Source: Erysipelotrichaceae bacterium UBA2227 (GTDB lineage: Bacteria; Bacillota_I; Bacilli_A; Erysipelotrichales; Erysipelotrichaceae). Taken from it: DNA of 20,672 nt. The notes below the pieces were generated by a model that saw only the letters and a program-made list of their open reading frames with translations, searched no databases and was not told where the DNA came from. Made by a program: the position numbers and the translations under genes. Every line of letters starts with the position of its first letter. The stretch's first letter is position 1. The DNA lies in assembly GCA_002348095.1 (NCBI GenBank), contig DDYT01000028.1:10947-31618 (forward strand), read 5' to 3'. Shown here one piece after another: positions 1 through 7,545 of this stretch.

Positions 1-159
1 GAAATGCCGATCGATTCCTACCAAGATATACGACACTTCCGTGGATTTACCTTCCTGTACTCCACACTGTCCAACCGTTTGATTTGTACGACCAAAGGAC
101 AACAGGCCGTTATACAAAGTGAATTGCGCAAATACAAGAATCTTCGAGATAAATCATAA
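1..159 (+). CDS. 3' end of an unrecognised protein (partial)
   Basis: An open frame runs from the first base of the window to TAA at 157-159 and gives the last 52 residues of a protein whose start lies outside. The tail is basic (it ends RKYKNLRDKS) and contains the stretch HFRGFTFLYSTLSNRL. I do not recognise the family. It is followed at once by a strong hairpin terminator, which supports it being a real gene end rather than a chance frame. A minus-strand open frame over the same bases (18-200) runs through this terminator and is not credible. Function cannot be assigned. Confidence 0.6.
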   Translation, partial: EMPIDSYQDIRHFRGFTFLYSTLSNRLICTTKGQQAVIQSELRKYKNLRDKS

Positions 160-182
160 AACGCCGTTTCCGGCGTTTTTTT
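160..182. terminator. Bidirectional rho-independent terminator
   Basis: Stem AACGCCG (160-166), loop TTTC, arm CGGCGTT (171-177) and a T-run to 182. On the minus strand the same hairpin is followed by TTTT. It sits between the convergent partial gene ending at 159 and the M24 peptidase gene ending at 181, so it can serve both. Confidence 0.85.
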
Positions 183-1362
183 AACGATATTTTGACTCAC
201 TTGCTAACCAGTGCGGCGTTAACGGGGTTAACAGTTCAAATCCATCATCCGTAATCAGGACCATATCCTCAATGTTAAATCCGTTATAACCTGTGATGTA
301 CATCGGATTTTCCAAGGACAGAATCATTCCGGATTCAAGCACTCCCGACTGATCATGAGAGATAAACGGGACTTCAGCAGTCTGCGGACCCATGGAAATA
401 CTGTGACCCAAATGGCCCCTTTTGTAAAAAGGAAACTCCTTCAATGTGTGGTCATAACCCAAATGAAACAGCTGTTGAAAACTCAGACCGGGACGCAATG
501 CATCCAACATGATCTGATGGGCATCCATCAGATTTTTCTTTATCGAAACCAGCCACGGATCTGCCTGAGACATCAGCCAGCTTCGTGAGAAGTCCGTCGT
601 ATAGAAACGGCTGTCCCCATGCACCCCGCCATCAAATTTGATCACATCCGTACTTTGTACACGATAATCGGACGATCGCCCCAGCTTACCGGAGTTAGCT
701 CCTGCGGTAAATGATGACCATCCTGACGGAAAAGCCAAACCTGAAGCCATAACTTGCCGGCAGTAATGATCAAACAACTCGATCTCACTCACTCCTTCTT
801 TGGCAAGCAAACTTGTCGCCAGTAAGGCCTCATCCGATACTCGAATGATTTGGCGCATAAAATCAATCTCATGCGGTTGCTTGATGATCCGCGCCTGAAG
901 AAACAGCGGTGACACATTGACGAAGTCTGCATCAGGGAATCGCTGTTTCATCTGCATATAAAACTGCACCGGCAGATAGTCCATTTCGATTCCAATGGTC
1001 ACAACTTTAGGTTCTCTGCGAGAGATGACATCCTCGATCTGATCGAGCATCGTCACAAACGCCGGTTCAGGGTTATTCTGACGAATCTGATCCATCGATC
1101 GGTTGCCTACCCATGTAGAGAAACTCAGAACTTCGAATCCCTGAGAAGCAAACGAAGGAACTTCAAAATCCATGCCGATCAGAACCGTCGCAACGGGGTC
1201 TTTATGTACGATCGCACAAGCGAAACCCGGCTGACGGGACACGGTATGCTGATGAGAAGAGAACCCTGAAACATAGGCAAAATTCTCCGGTGATTGAGCT
1301 AAGATGACATCAATATGTTCTTTAAGCATAAACTCCCTGATTCTTTTGTCCAATGGTATCAT
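181..1362 (-). CDS. M24 family metallopeptidase (Xaa-Pro dipeptidase/aminopeptidase-like)
   Basis: A 393-residue cytosolic peptidase with an N-terminal creatinase-like domain (about 1-155) and a C-terminal pita-bread M24 domain (about 165-390). The five expected metal ligands can be placed: D244 (FDGG), D257 (TTDFSR), H320 (LGHS), E351 (SLENP) and E365 (NIED). The spacing D244-D257 is two residues longer than usual, and the second His of the usual HExP motif is replaced (AEVP). The start has GGAGGG about eight bases upstream. It follows the AbgT transporter gene by 14 bases, so the two are co-transcribed. The inferred job is cytosolic hydrolysis of a peptide or amino-acid conjugate imported by that transporter. 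Family assignment is firm; exact substrate (proline dipeptide or other) is unknown. Confidence 0.9.
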   Translation of the reverse strand: MIPLDKRIREFMLKEHIDVILAQSPENFAYVSGFSSHQHTVSRQPGFACAIVHKDPVATVLIGMDFEVPSFASQGFEVLSFSTWVGNRSMDQIRQNNPEPAFVTMLDQIEDVISRREPKVVTIGIEMDYLPVQFYMQMKQRFPDADFVNVSPLFLQARIIKQPHEIDFMRQIIRVSDEALLATSLLAKEGVSEIELFDHYCRQVMASGLAFPSGWSSFTAGANSGKLGRSSDYRVQSTDVIKFDGGVHGDSRFYTTDFSRSWLMSQADPWLVSIKKNLMDAHQIMLDALRPGLSFQQLFHLGYDHTLKEFPFYKRGHLGHSISMGPQTAEVPFISHDQSGVLESGMILSLENPMYITGYNGFNIEDMVLITDDGFELLTPLTPHWLASESKYR

Positions 1363-1377
1363 GGTTCCACCCTCCGA

Positions 1378-2904
1378 TCAGTAAAACAGTCCGGCTCCCG
1401 GTCCTAAGGGCAGTCCTAAGAAATACCAGACAATAAACAGCATAGTCCAGCCAATCAAGAAAGCAATCGAATAAGGGACCATCGTGGTGACCAACGATCC
1501 GATACCAAACTTCTTATCATACTTCTGGCAGAAAGCCACCGCCAACGGAAAGAAGGGCATCAACGGCGCAATAATATTCGTCGATGAATCACCAATTCTG
1601 TAAACGACTTGTGAAAGCTCCGGAGATAGTCCTAATCGCATAAACATCGGAACAAAAATCGGAGCCATGATGACCCATTTTGCTGAGTCGACCGCAATGA
1701 ACAAATTGATAAATGCCGTCAAGATTATAAAGGCGATGATCAATGGCAACCCGACAAAGCCGACACTTTCCAAGAAGTTAGCTCCAGATACAGACATGAT
1801 CACACCTAAATTTGAATAATTGAAGTAACTTACAAACTGCGCTGCGAAGAACACCAGGACCAAGAAACTCGAAATCCCGCTGATGCCTTTGACCATCACA
1901 TCCACAAGTTCTTTATCGGAAGTGATCGTTTTTGCTCCGATACCGTAAAGTAAGCCCGGAACAAGAAATACCAGACTCATCACCGCAATGATCGATGACA
2001 TAAAAGGTGAGACCAGGATGTTTCCCGTCGGATTCAATATAGCCTCTTTGGGCAGTACCAACGCTAAAATCAACGCTATCACACCCAGTAATCCGATAAG
2101 AGCAAAGCGAATACCGCGTTTCTCATTCAATGAAATATCATCCACCGTTACTTCTTCATCACTGTGATACTCCCCCAAGCGCGGAATAACGATCTTCTCT
2201 GTGACCCATGTACCTAAAATCGTTATTAAAAACGTAGAGGCTACCATGAAATACCAGTTGGATGTTGGCAATACCGTATAGCCCGAGTCAATAAACCGGG
2301 CTGCCTGCGTACTGATCCCCGCAAACATCGGATCATTGGACCCGATAAGTAGATTTGCACTCCAACCTCCCGAAACACCGGCAAAAGCTGCTGCCAGCCC
2401 CGCAATCGGATGTTTCTTGAAACTCTTGAATATAATCGCTCCCAACGGCACTAAAACCACATATCCGGTAGACGATGCAATATTGGACATAACACCCAAG
2501 AAAACAACCGTTGCCGTAACCAATTTTGCCGGTGTAACCTTAACAACTTTTCGCATCAGAGCTGAAATCAGTCCCGATCCCTCCGCTACGCTCACAGCAA
2601 CGATGATCGTAAACACGGTCCCCAACGCAAAAAAGCCGGTAAAGTTAGAAATGACTGTCGTAAACATATGACGGATTCCATCTGCCGCCAACAGGCTTCG
2701 GGCGACTACCGTGTTAGTGATCACTTCCTGCGTCTGGGCATTGATCATCTCATAGGTCACACTGACCCCCATGCTCTCAAACACTGCGGATAACAGAACG
2801 ATGGCAACCGCCAAAAATACAAACAAGGTGACCGGATGCGGTAAGCGATTTCCGGATTTCTCCACCTTATCTAAAAAAGAGTTGATTCCTTTTTTCTTCT
2901 CCAT
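1378..2904 (-). CDS. AbgT family transporter (p-aminobenzoyl-glutamate/peptide type)
   Basis: A 508-residue polytopic membrane protein. The N-terminus has the family pattern of a short cytosolic segment (KVEKSGNRLPHP) leading into the first helix. The AGVSGGWSANLLIGSNDP segment and the C-terminal YRIGDSSTNIIAPLMPFFPL segment are typical of AbgT proteins, which take up p-aminobenzoyl-glutamate or export sulfonamides. The reading frame is open to 2973, but I place the start at the ATG at 2902-2904. AAGGAG lies 8 bases upstream of it, and the 23 extra residues do not resemble the family. It is first in an operon with the M24 peptidase and diverges from dhaM. Family is firm; substrate is inferred only by homology. 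Confidence 0.92.
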   Translation of the reverse strand: MEKKKGINSFLDKVEKSGNRLPHPVTLFVFLAVAIVLLSAVFESMGVSVTYEMINAQTQEVITNTVVARSLLAADGIRHMFTTVISNFTGFFALGTVFTIIVAVSVAEGSGLISALMRKVVKVTPAKLVTATVVFLGVMSNIASSTGYVVLVPLGAIIFKSFKKHPIAGLAAAFAGVSGGWSANLLIGSNDPMFAGISTQAARFIDSGYTVLPTSNWYFMVASTFLITILGTWVTEKIVIPRLGEYHSDEEVTVDDISLNEKRGIRFALIGLLGVIALILALVLPKEAILNPTGNILVSPFMSSIIAVMSLVFLVPGLLYGIGAKTITSDKELVDVMVKGISGISSFLVLVFFAAQFVSYFNYSNLGVIMSVSGANFLESVGFVGLPLIIAFIILTAFINLFIAVDSAKWVIMAPIFVPMFMRLGLSPELSQVVYRIGDSSTNIIAPLMPFFPLAVAFCQKYDKKFGIGSLVTTMVPYSIAFLIGWTMLFIVWYFLGLPLGPGAGLFY

Positions 2905-2920
2905 ACATATTTCTCCTTCT

Positions 2921-2938
2921 GAAAATATCGCTATTTTC
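2921..2938 (-). promoter_or_regulatory. Hairpin at the 5' end of the abgT-family transcript
   Basis: Perfect 7-bp inverted repeat GAAAATA / TATTTTC around a TCGC loop. It lies just upstream of the AAGGAG ribosome-binding site and about where the transcript from the -10 at 2945-2950 would begin. It could stabilise the mRNA 5' end or be an operator; the sequence does not decide. Confidence 0.35.
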
Positions 2939-2944
2939 ATAGGA

Positions 2945-2950
2945 ATTATA
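2945..2950 (-). promoter_or_regulatory. -10 box of the AbgT-M24 operon
   Basis: A perfect TATAAT on the minus strand, 41 bases upstream of the chosen ATG. No convincing -35 hexamer is found 16-18 bases further upstream, so the promoter may need an activator or may be weak. Confidence 0.5.
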
Positions 2951-2994
2951 AACGAGTGCACTTCAAATTGCATTCGATATTATCACAAGCATTT

Positions 2995-3014
2995 AATAAT
3001 AGCTCTCGATTATT
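2995..3014. promoter_or_regulatory. Possible operator between divergent promoters
   Basis: Inverted repeat AATAAT-N8-ATTATT in the spacer between the abgT-side -10 and the dhaM -35. The arms are short and AT-rich, so chance is a real alternative. Confidence 0.25.
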
Positions 3015-3029
3015 GTCGATGTTTAAATT

Positions 3030-3058
3030 TTGACAAACGATCATAAAGTAAGTAAGAT
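3030..3058 (+). promoter_or_regulatory. Promoter of dhaM
   Basis: Perfect -35 TTGACA (3030-3035), 17-base spacer, and -10 TAAGAT (3053-3058). It is followed by AAGGAGG at 3071-3077, seven bases before the dhaM ATG. Confidence 0.7.
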
Positions 3059-3084
3059 TCATATATACGCAAGGAGGACTTGTC

Positions 3085-3486
3085 ATGGCAGCCATTATCT
3101 TAGTTTCACACAGTCATAAAATTACCGAGGGATTGAAGGAAATGATCGAAGAAATGACCTCAAACTCGGATAGTGTAGAAATCATTTCCGCCGGAGGAAC
3201 GGATGATCTGCGTCTGGGAACCGATGCAATCAAAATCAGTGATTACATCCGTGCGTGCGCACATCATGATAACATCTATCTGTTTGCGGATTTGGGCAGT
3301 GCAGTTTTCAGTATCGAAGCAGCGATTGAGCTCATTGAAGATGAAGAACTCGCAAAAAAGTGTACGTACGTACCCGGACCGATTGTCGAAGGTGCATTTG
3401 TAGCTTCGGTTCAGTGCATGGTCGATCCAAGCAAAGAAGCCATTCTGCGGGAAGCAGAGAAAATCAGATCCGGAACCTTTCATTAA
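3085..3486 (+). CDS. dhaM: PTS-dependent dihydroxyacetone kinase, phosphotransferase subunit DhaM
   Basis: A 133-residue cytosolic protein of the EIIA-mannose fold. It accepts phosphate from HPr and passes it to the ADP bound on DhaL, so that DhaK-bound dihydroxyacetone is phosphorylated. The N-terminus AAIILVSHSHKITEG contains the family's active-site histidine at H9. The ADLGSAVFSIEAAIE segment is also typical. It is the short single-domain type, without the HPr and EI-like extensions of E. coli DhaM, so it relies on general PTS proteins encoded elsewhere. It is a single-gene unit with its own promoter and terminator, about 8.5 kb from dhaK-dhaL and on the opposite strand, whereas these genes usually form one dhaKLM operon. 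Confidence 0.93.
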   Translation: MAAIILVSHSHKITEGLKEMIEEMTSNSDSVEIISAGGTDDLRLGTDAIKISDYIRACAHHDNIYLFADLGSAVFSIEAAIELIEDEELAKKCTYVPGPIVEGAFVASVQCMVDPSKEAILREAEKIRSGTFH

Positions 3487-3491
3487 CAAGC

Positions 3492-3518
3492 AAAAGAGCA
3501 GCCCCCGCTGCTCTTTTT
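3492..3518. terminator. Bidirectional rho-independent terminator
   Basis: Perfect 11-bp stem AAAAGAGCAGC / GCTGCTCTTTT (3492-3502, 3507-3517) with a CCCC loop and T-run. It lies between the convergent dhaM and ABC permease genes, and both strands end in T-runs. Confidence 0.88.
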
Positions 3519-3541
3519 AAATCCACCCCCAACACGAATGG

Positions 3542-4726
3542 TTATTTTTTATTTCTGGTCCGAACATCGAATACAACAGCAACAATCAGCACTAACCCCC
3601 GAACGATATATTGAACGGATATATCCATGCCTATCAGATTCATACCGCTTGAAAGTGATGCCATGACAATAGCACCGATAATCGATCCGGTTACCTTACC
3701 AATACCGCCTTTGGCACTGACTCCGCCGACGTAAGCAGCGGCAATCGCATCCAGCTCAAACAGCACGCCGGCAGTTACCGTTGCGGATCTCAATCGGGAA
3801 GCAAATAGTATTCCGGATAATGCGGATAAAAAGCCCATAGATGCAAACACAAGCAAAGTAATCTTTTTAACGCTAATCCCGCTCAGCTCAGCAGCTTCCG
3901 GATTACCCCCGACCGCATAAATATGTCGGCCGATCACTGTTTTGTTCGTTATGAAGTGGTAAACTCCGACAGTCACCAAAATAATGATCATCGTCCACGA
4001 AGCACCATTGTATGTCGCTAGTATATAAGTGATTAGCAAGATGATCGCAGAAACGAAAGCCAGCTTAGTAATCAGCATACTTGTACTCAGTACTTTAAAA
4101 TTGTACCGCAGCTTATTTCTTCTGCCTCTGAGTTCACTAATGACAAACAAAGCAACACCGGCAAGACCAATCAAAAGTGTCAGAACATGAATTCCGGGAA
4201 TACTGACAATATCCGGAATATACCCATTGGAAATTGCGTTAAAAAATTCATTGGGGATAATGATCGTTCCTGTACTTTGCGTTACTTGCAGTAACGCTCC
4301 TCGGAAAATGAGCATGCCTGCAAGCGTGGACACAAAGGCAGGTAATCCCATAAACGCAACCAAGAAGCCATGCCATATTCCGATCAATGTTCCTAGCAAG
4401 AGAACCACTGCAATCACAATTCCTACCGGCACGTTATATTGAACCATCATAATCGCTGCAACAGCGCCGACAAAACCGGCCACATAACCGACGCTTAAAT
4501 CAATGTGACGAATAATGATGACCAACGTCATACCGACTGCAAGTACAGCAATGTACCCTGTCTGATTTAATAAATTGGACAAGTTTCTCGGGCTTACAAA
4601 CAGCCCTCCCGAATAGAACGAGAAAATCAGCATGATCACAGCAAGAGCAATAAACATCCCGTATTCACGGACATTCAGTTTCAGCAATATCACAAGCTCA
4701 TTAAAGTAATTTTTCAATCTGTTCAT
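3542..4726 (-). CDS. mmsB: Monosaccharide ABC transporter permease (XylH/GguB/MmsB type)
   Basis: A 394-residue integral membrane protein of the branched-chain/ribose permease superfamily. Marks are the NLLNQTGYIAVLAVGMTLVIIIRHIDLSVG-type N-terminal half and the cytoplasmic coupling segment IGRHIYAVGGNPEAAELSGI near residues 275-300. About ten membrane helices are expected. The long middle section with two extra helices is normal for the XylH/GguB branch. The start is set at the ATG 4724-4726, preceded by GAGGG; an upstream in-frame start would overlap the preceding gene and lacks such a site. Thirteen bases separate it from the ATPase gene, so it is the third gene of the chvE-mmsA-mmsB operon. 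The symbol follows the family name; the sugar is not determined by the permease. Confidence 0.9.
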   Translation of the reverse strand: MNRLKNYFNELVILLKLNVREYGMFIALAVIMLIFSFYSGGLFVSPRNLSNLLNQTGYIAVLAVGMTLVIIIRHIDLSVGYVAGFVGAVAAIMMVQYNVPVGIVIAVVLLLGTLIGIWHGFLVAFMGLPAFVSTLAGMLIFRGALLQVTQSTGTIIIPNEFFNAISNGYIPDIVSIPGIHVLTLLIGLAGVALFVISELRGRRNKLRYNFKVLSTSMLITKLAFVSAIILLITYILATYNGASWTMIIILVTVGVYHFITNKTVIGRHIYAVGGNPEAAELSGISVKKITLLVFASMGFLSALSGILFASRLRSATVTAGVLFELDAIAAAYVGGVSAKGGIGKVTGSIIGAIVMASLSSGMNLIGMDISVQYIVRGLVLIVAVVFDVRTRNKK

Positions 4727-4739
4727 ATATTTACCCTCA

Positions 4740-6257
4740 CTAATCCGTAGCAAATTCCATGATTTGTTCTGCTGTCGTGTTTAATGCATCTACTTCTGAA
4801 GCGATGCGGCCCTGGTTCATGACATAAATACGATCACTCATCCCCATAACTTCCGGAAGTTCTGATGAAATCAGAACAATGCTTAACCCTTCGGAGACCA
4901 ATGTATTTATGATCGTATAAATCTCATATTTTGCACCCACATCTATTCCGCGGGTCGGTTCATCCAGAATTAACACTTTGGGTAGTGTAAACAGCCACTT
5001 GCTCAGAGAAACTTTTTGTTGATTGCCACCGGATAAATTCTGGACTTTTTGTTCTACAGACGGTGCCTTGATGTTGATCGATTGCTTATATTCATTTGCA
5101 ATATTGATTTCCAGATTCTCATCGATGACTGAACTGTGGGAAATCTCACGCAAGTTAGCTAATGTAATATTTTGCTTGATATCCTGAATCAAAATCAGCC
5201 CATTGCCTTTTCGGTCCTCCGTAACATAAGCAATCCCAGAATCAATAGCAGACTTCGGCGAGTTAAGTTTAATTCTTTTACCATCTATATAGACATCCCC
5301 CGATACCGCATACTGTAGCGGGTTACCAAACAAACTTAGTGCCAACTCGGTGCGCCCAGCACCCATCAAACCGGCAATACCGACAACTTCGCCTTGGCGC
5401 ACGTAGAACGAGGCATCCTTGATGATACTTCGACCAAGCTCCCGGCTGTATGCGTTCAATCCGTCAACTTTTAACATAATTTTCCCAGGTTCCTTATGGT
5501 CTCTTTTGGGAAAAACATCATTGATTTCACGGCCCACCATGTTTTTTATAATAACCTGAGTATTGATTTCATTTCGCTGCTTTGAAAGCGAACAAATCGT
5601 TTTTCCGTCTCGCAGCACTGTGACCGTATCGGCAATGGAAATTACTTCTTTTAGCTTGTGCGAAATCATGATCGATGTGACACCATGTCTCTTAAGATCC
5701 GTAAGCAACCCTAACAGGTTATCACTTTCCTCCTCGTTAAGAGCAGCAGTCGGTTCATCCAAAATCAGCAATTTCAGATCTTTACTGAGTGCTTTGGCGA
5801 TTTCGACGAGCTGTTGCTTTCCCACACCAAGATTTTTTACTTTCTCCTGAGGTTCGACCGCCAGATTTACTTTTTTAAGAAACTCAATGCTTTGCGTAAT
5901 GGTTTCATTCCAATCAATAAAAGAACCACGCTTGATCTCATGTCCCAAATACATATTTTCGTAAACTGAAAGTTCCGGAATCAATGCCAGCTCCTGATGG
6001 ATGATCCCGATTCCCATCCGCTCACTGTCACGGATTCCATGGAAATTCATAACTTCGCCGCTTAAAACGATATCACCCTGATATTCACCCTTTTTGTATA
6101 CACCACTGAGAATTTTCATCAGTGTGCTTTTCCCGGCTCCATTTTCACCAACCAAGCAATGAATTTCGCCTTCCTTAACAGAGAAATTGACATTATCCAA
6201 TGCCCTGACCCCGGGAAAATCTTTGGTAATGTTTTTCATCTCCAAAATATAGCTCAT
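4740..6257 (-). CDS. mmsA: Monosaccharide ABC transporter ATP-binding protein (XylG/GguA/MmsA type)
   Basis: A 505-residue protein with two fused nucleotide-binding domains, as in all carbohydrate CUT2 importers. The first domain has Walker A GENGAGKST (37-45), a signature-like LGVGKQQ (143-149) and Walker B LLILDEPTAAL (D167, E168). The second has the degenerate Walker A GLMGAGRTE (about 295-303) usual in CUT2 ATPases, signature LSGGNQQ and LILDEPTRGIDVG. It hydrolyses ATP at the cytoplasmic face to drive sugar uptake through the adjacent permease. The start is the ATG at 6255-6257, with AAAGGAG eight bases upstream; the longer frame lacks a site. A hairpin precedes it in the 68-base gap after the binding-protein gene. 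Confidence 0.93.
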   Translation of the reverse strand: MSYILEMKNITKDFPGVRALDNVNFSVKEGEIHCLVGENGAGKSTLMKILSGVYKKGEYQGDIVLSGEVMNFHGIRDSERMGIGIIHQELALIPELSVYENMYLGHEIKRGSFIDWNETITQSIEFLKKVNLAVEPQEKVKNLGVGKQQLVEIAKALSKDLKLLILDEPTAALNEEESDNLLGLLTDLKRHGVTSIMISHKLKEVISIADTVTVLRDGKTICSLSKQRNEINTQVIIKNMVGREINDVFPKRDHKEPGKIMLKVDGLNAYSRELGRSIIKDASFYVRQGEVVGIAGLMGAGRTELALSLFGNPLQYAVSGDVYIDGKRIKLNSPKSAIDSGIAYVTEDRKGNGLILIQDIKQNITLANLREISHSSVIDENLEINIANEYKQSINIKAPSVEQKVQNLSGGNQQKVSLSKWLFTLPKVLILDEPTRGIDVGAKYEIYTIINTLVSEGLSIVLISSELPEVMGMSDRIYVMNQGRIASEVDALNTTAEQIMEFATD

Positions 6258-6282
6258 AGATTCGACTCCTTTTTTTAAGAAA

Positions 6283-6308
6283 GCAGTGACGGGATATCCC
6301 GCCACTGC
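6283..6308 (-). promoter_or_regulatory. Intercistronic hairpin between binding-protein and ATPase genes
   Basis: Arms GCAGTG-A-CGGGAT and ATCCCG-C-CACTGC form a 12-bp stem with one mismatch and no real loop beyond the centre. No clean T-run follows on the minus strand, so it is more likely a partial attenuator or a 3' mRNA stabiliser than a full terminator. Such elements commonly raise binding-protein expression over transporter expression. Confidence 0.6.
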
Positions 6309-6325
6309 ACCAAGAAATTCTTTAA

Positions 6326-7420
6326 CTAGTTAGGGAATGTGAAGTCGCCGGCTTGGTAATATCCGGAATCGATCAACGCAGCTCTTACATTGTCCTTATG
6401 AACGACAACGACATTGGTTTGTTTTGCAGGAACATCTTTTTTACCGTTATTATATGCACCTGTTGTCGTCGGAGTTTTACCATCCAAAACATCGACAGCC
6501 ATTTTGATAGCATCGGAAACCAATGTACGGACATCTTTAAATACCGTCATCGACTGTTTTCCATCAATGATGTATTGGACGGAAGCTTTTTCAGCATCCT
6601 GACCGGTAACTAAGTAGCTGGTTACTGCCGTATCAGCAGCAAATGCATCTGCGATAGCACGAGCGGTACCATCATTGGGAGCCAAGATAAATACATTACC
6701 CTTGTCTGCTGCGGTAGCAGCGGTTAAATGAGATTCAGCTAAGTTTTTGGCTGTATTGAAATCCCAGTTTGTTGTGACTTGTCCGAGGATTTCTGACATC
6801 TGCGCACGGCTTAATGCCAATGTGCCTTGAAGTTCAACTGCTTTGGAGGAGTTTTTGATTACAAATGTTCCATCTGCAACTTTTGGCTGAAGAACTTTCC
6901 AAGCTCCTTCGAAGAATAAGAAGGCGTTGTTATCAGATGCAGCACCGGCATACAAGTATAACGGATTTCCTGTACCGGTAGCTTTATCCACTAAGAACTG
7001 AGCCTGAGCCGCTCCGACAGCGATACTGTCGAAAGTAACATAGTAATCTACTGCAGTCGTGTTGGTAATCAGACGGTCATAAGCGATGACAGTAACTCCT
7101 TCAGATTTTGCCTTTTCAACAGCTGCACCGGCTGCATCGCCGTCCTGTGCTGTAATGATCAAAACCTTGATTCCTTTAGCTAACAATGTTTCGACGTTTG
7201 CCAATTCCGTTGCTGTCGAACCTTGGCTGAACAGAATCTCTACGGAGTATCCGCTGTCCTTAAGTGCATCTTTGAATCGGGCTTCATCCTGAATCCAGCG
7301 AGGCTCATCGCGTGTCGGCAATACGATACCGATACTTACGGTTGCCTTTGCCGGCGCACAAGCGGTCAGAGCCATCAATGAAAGCAGCAATGCAACCATT
7401 GTAATGAACAATTTCTTCAT
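6326..7420 (-). CDS. chvE: Sugar-binding lipoprotein of the monosaccharide ABC importer (ChvE-like)
   Basis: A 364-residue extracytoplasmic binding protein. The signal peptide is MKKLFITMVALLLSLMALTA with lipobox LTAC, so C21 is the lipidated first residue of the mature protein. A periplasmic-binding-protein type I fold follows, with the ChvE/XylF-like patterns GIVLPTRDEPRW, LIITAQDGDAA, VIAYDRLI, FILAPNDGTARAIADA and VTGQDAE. It captures a monosaccharide and delivers it to the permease. The start is the ATG at 7418-7420, which has AAAAGGAG upstream; the frame open to 7438 adds six residues across that site and is unlikely. First gene of the transporter operon. The ligand could be an aldopentose or hexose; the neighbouring galactose-type sensor hints at a hexose, but that is inference. 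Confidence 0.92.
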   Translation of the reverse strand: MKKLFITMVALLLSLMALTACAPAKATVSIGIVLPTRDEPRWIQDEARFKDALKDSGYSVEILFSQGSTATELANVETLLAKGIKVLIITAQDGDAAGAAVEKAKSEGVTVIAYDRLITNTTAVDYYVTFDSIAVGAAQAQFLVDKATGTGNPLYLYAGAASDNNAFLFFEGAWKVLQPKVADGTFVIKNSSKAVELQGTLALSRAQMSEILGQVTTNWDFNTAKNLAESHLTAATAADKGNVFILAPNDGTARAIADAFAADTAVTSYLVTGQDAEKASVQYIIDGKQSMTVFKDVRTLVSDAIKMAVDVLDGKTPTTTGAYNNGKKDVPAKQTNVVVVHKDNVRAALIDSGYYQAGDFTFPN

Positions 7421-7452
7421 GTTTTTCTCCTTTTGCATGTTATGCTGATTTT

Positions 7453-7458
7453 AGTATA
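7453..7458 (-). promoter_or_regulatory. -10 box of the ABC importer operon
   Basis: TATACT on the minus strand about 32 bases upstream of the chvE-like start. The hexamer 17 bases further upstream is a poor -35 (TTTTCT), as expected for a promoter that depends on an activator such as the adjacent response regulator. Confidence 0.55.
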
Positions 7459-7462
7459 GTTC

Positions 7463-7476
7463 AGTAACCGCTTTCA
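7463..7476 (-). promoter_or_regulatory. Candidate CcpA site (cre) in the importer promoter
   Basis: Minus-strand TGAAAGCGGTTACT matches the cre consensus TGWAARCGYTWNCW at 13 of 14 positions, and the older TGWNANCGNTNWCA also at 13. It lies inside the -35/-10 spacer, where bound CcpA would block RNA polymerase. Confidence 0.65.
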
Positions 7477-7530
7477 GAAAATTAAGAAATCTTCATTTTT
7501 TTTATGATATCTTGCACTAAATCGGTATAT

Positions 7531-7545
7531 AGATAATCATTATCA
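7531..7545. promoter_or_regulatory. Fur-like 7-1-7 palindrome
   Basis: AGATAATCATTATCA matches the Bacillus-type Fur/Zur-family box TGATAATnATTATCA at 14 of 15 positions. It lies just after the MglB-like gene, about 75 bases upstream of the importer -10. The match is seen directly; binding is unproven, and the link to a sugar importer would be unexpected. Confidence 0.35.

Noticed and set aside
2336..2671. Plus-strand 111-residue open frame across the AbgT gene
   Set aside because: A complementary-strand shadow of a conserved membrane protein; low-complexity and without a start signal.
3160..3489. Minus-strand open frame across dhaM
   Set aside because: It is antisense to DhaM and runs through the dhaM stop region; no supporting signals.
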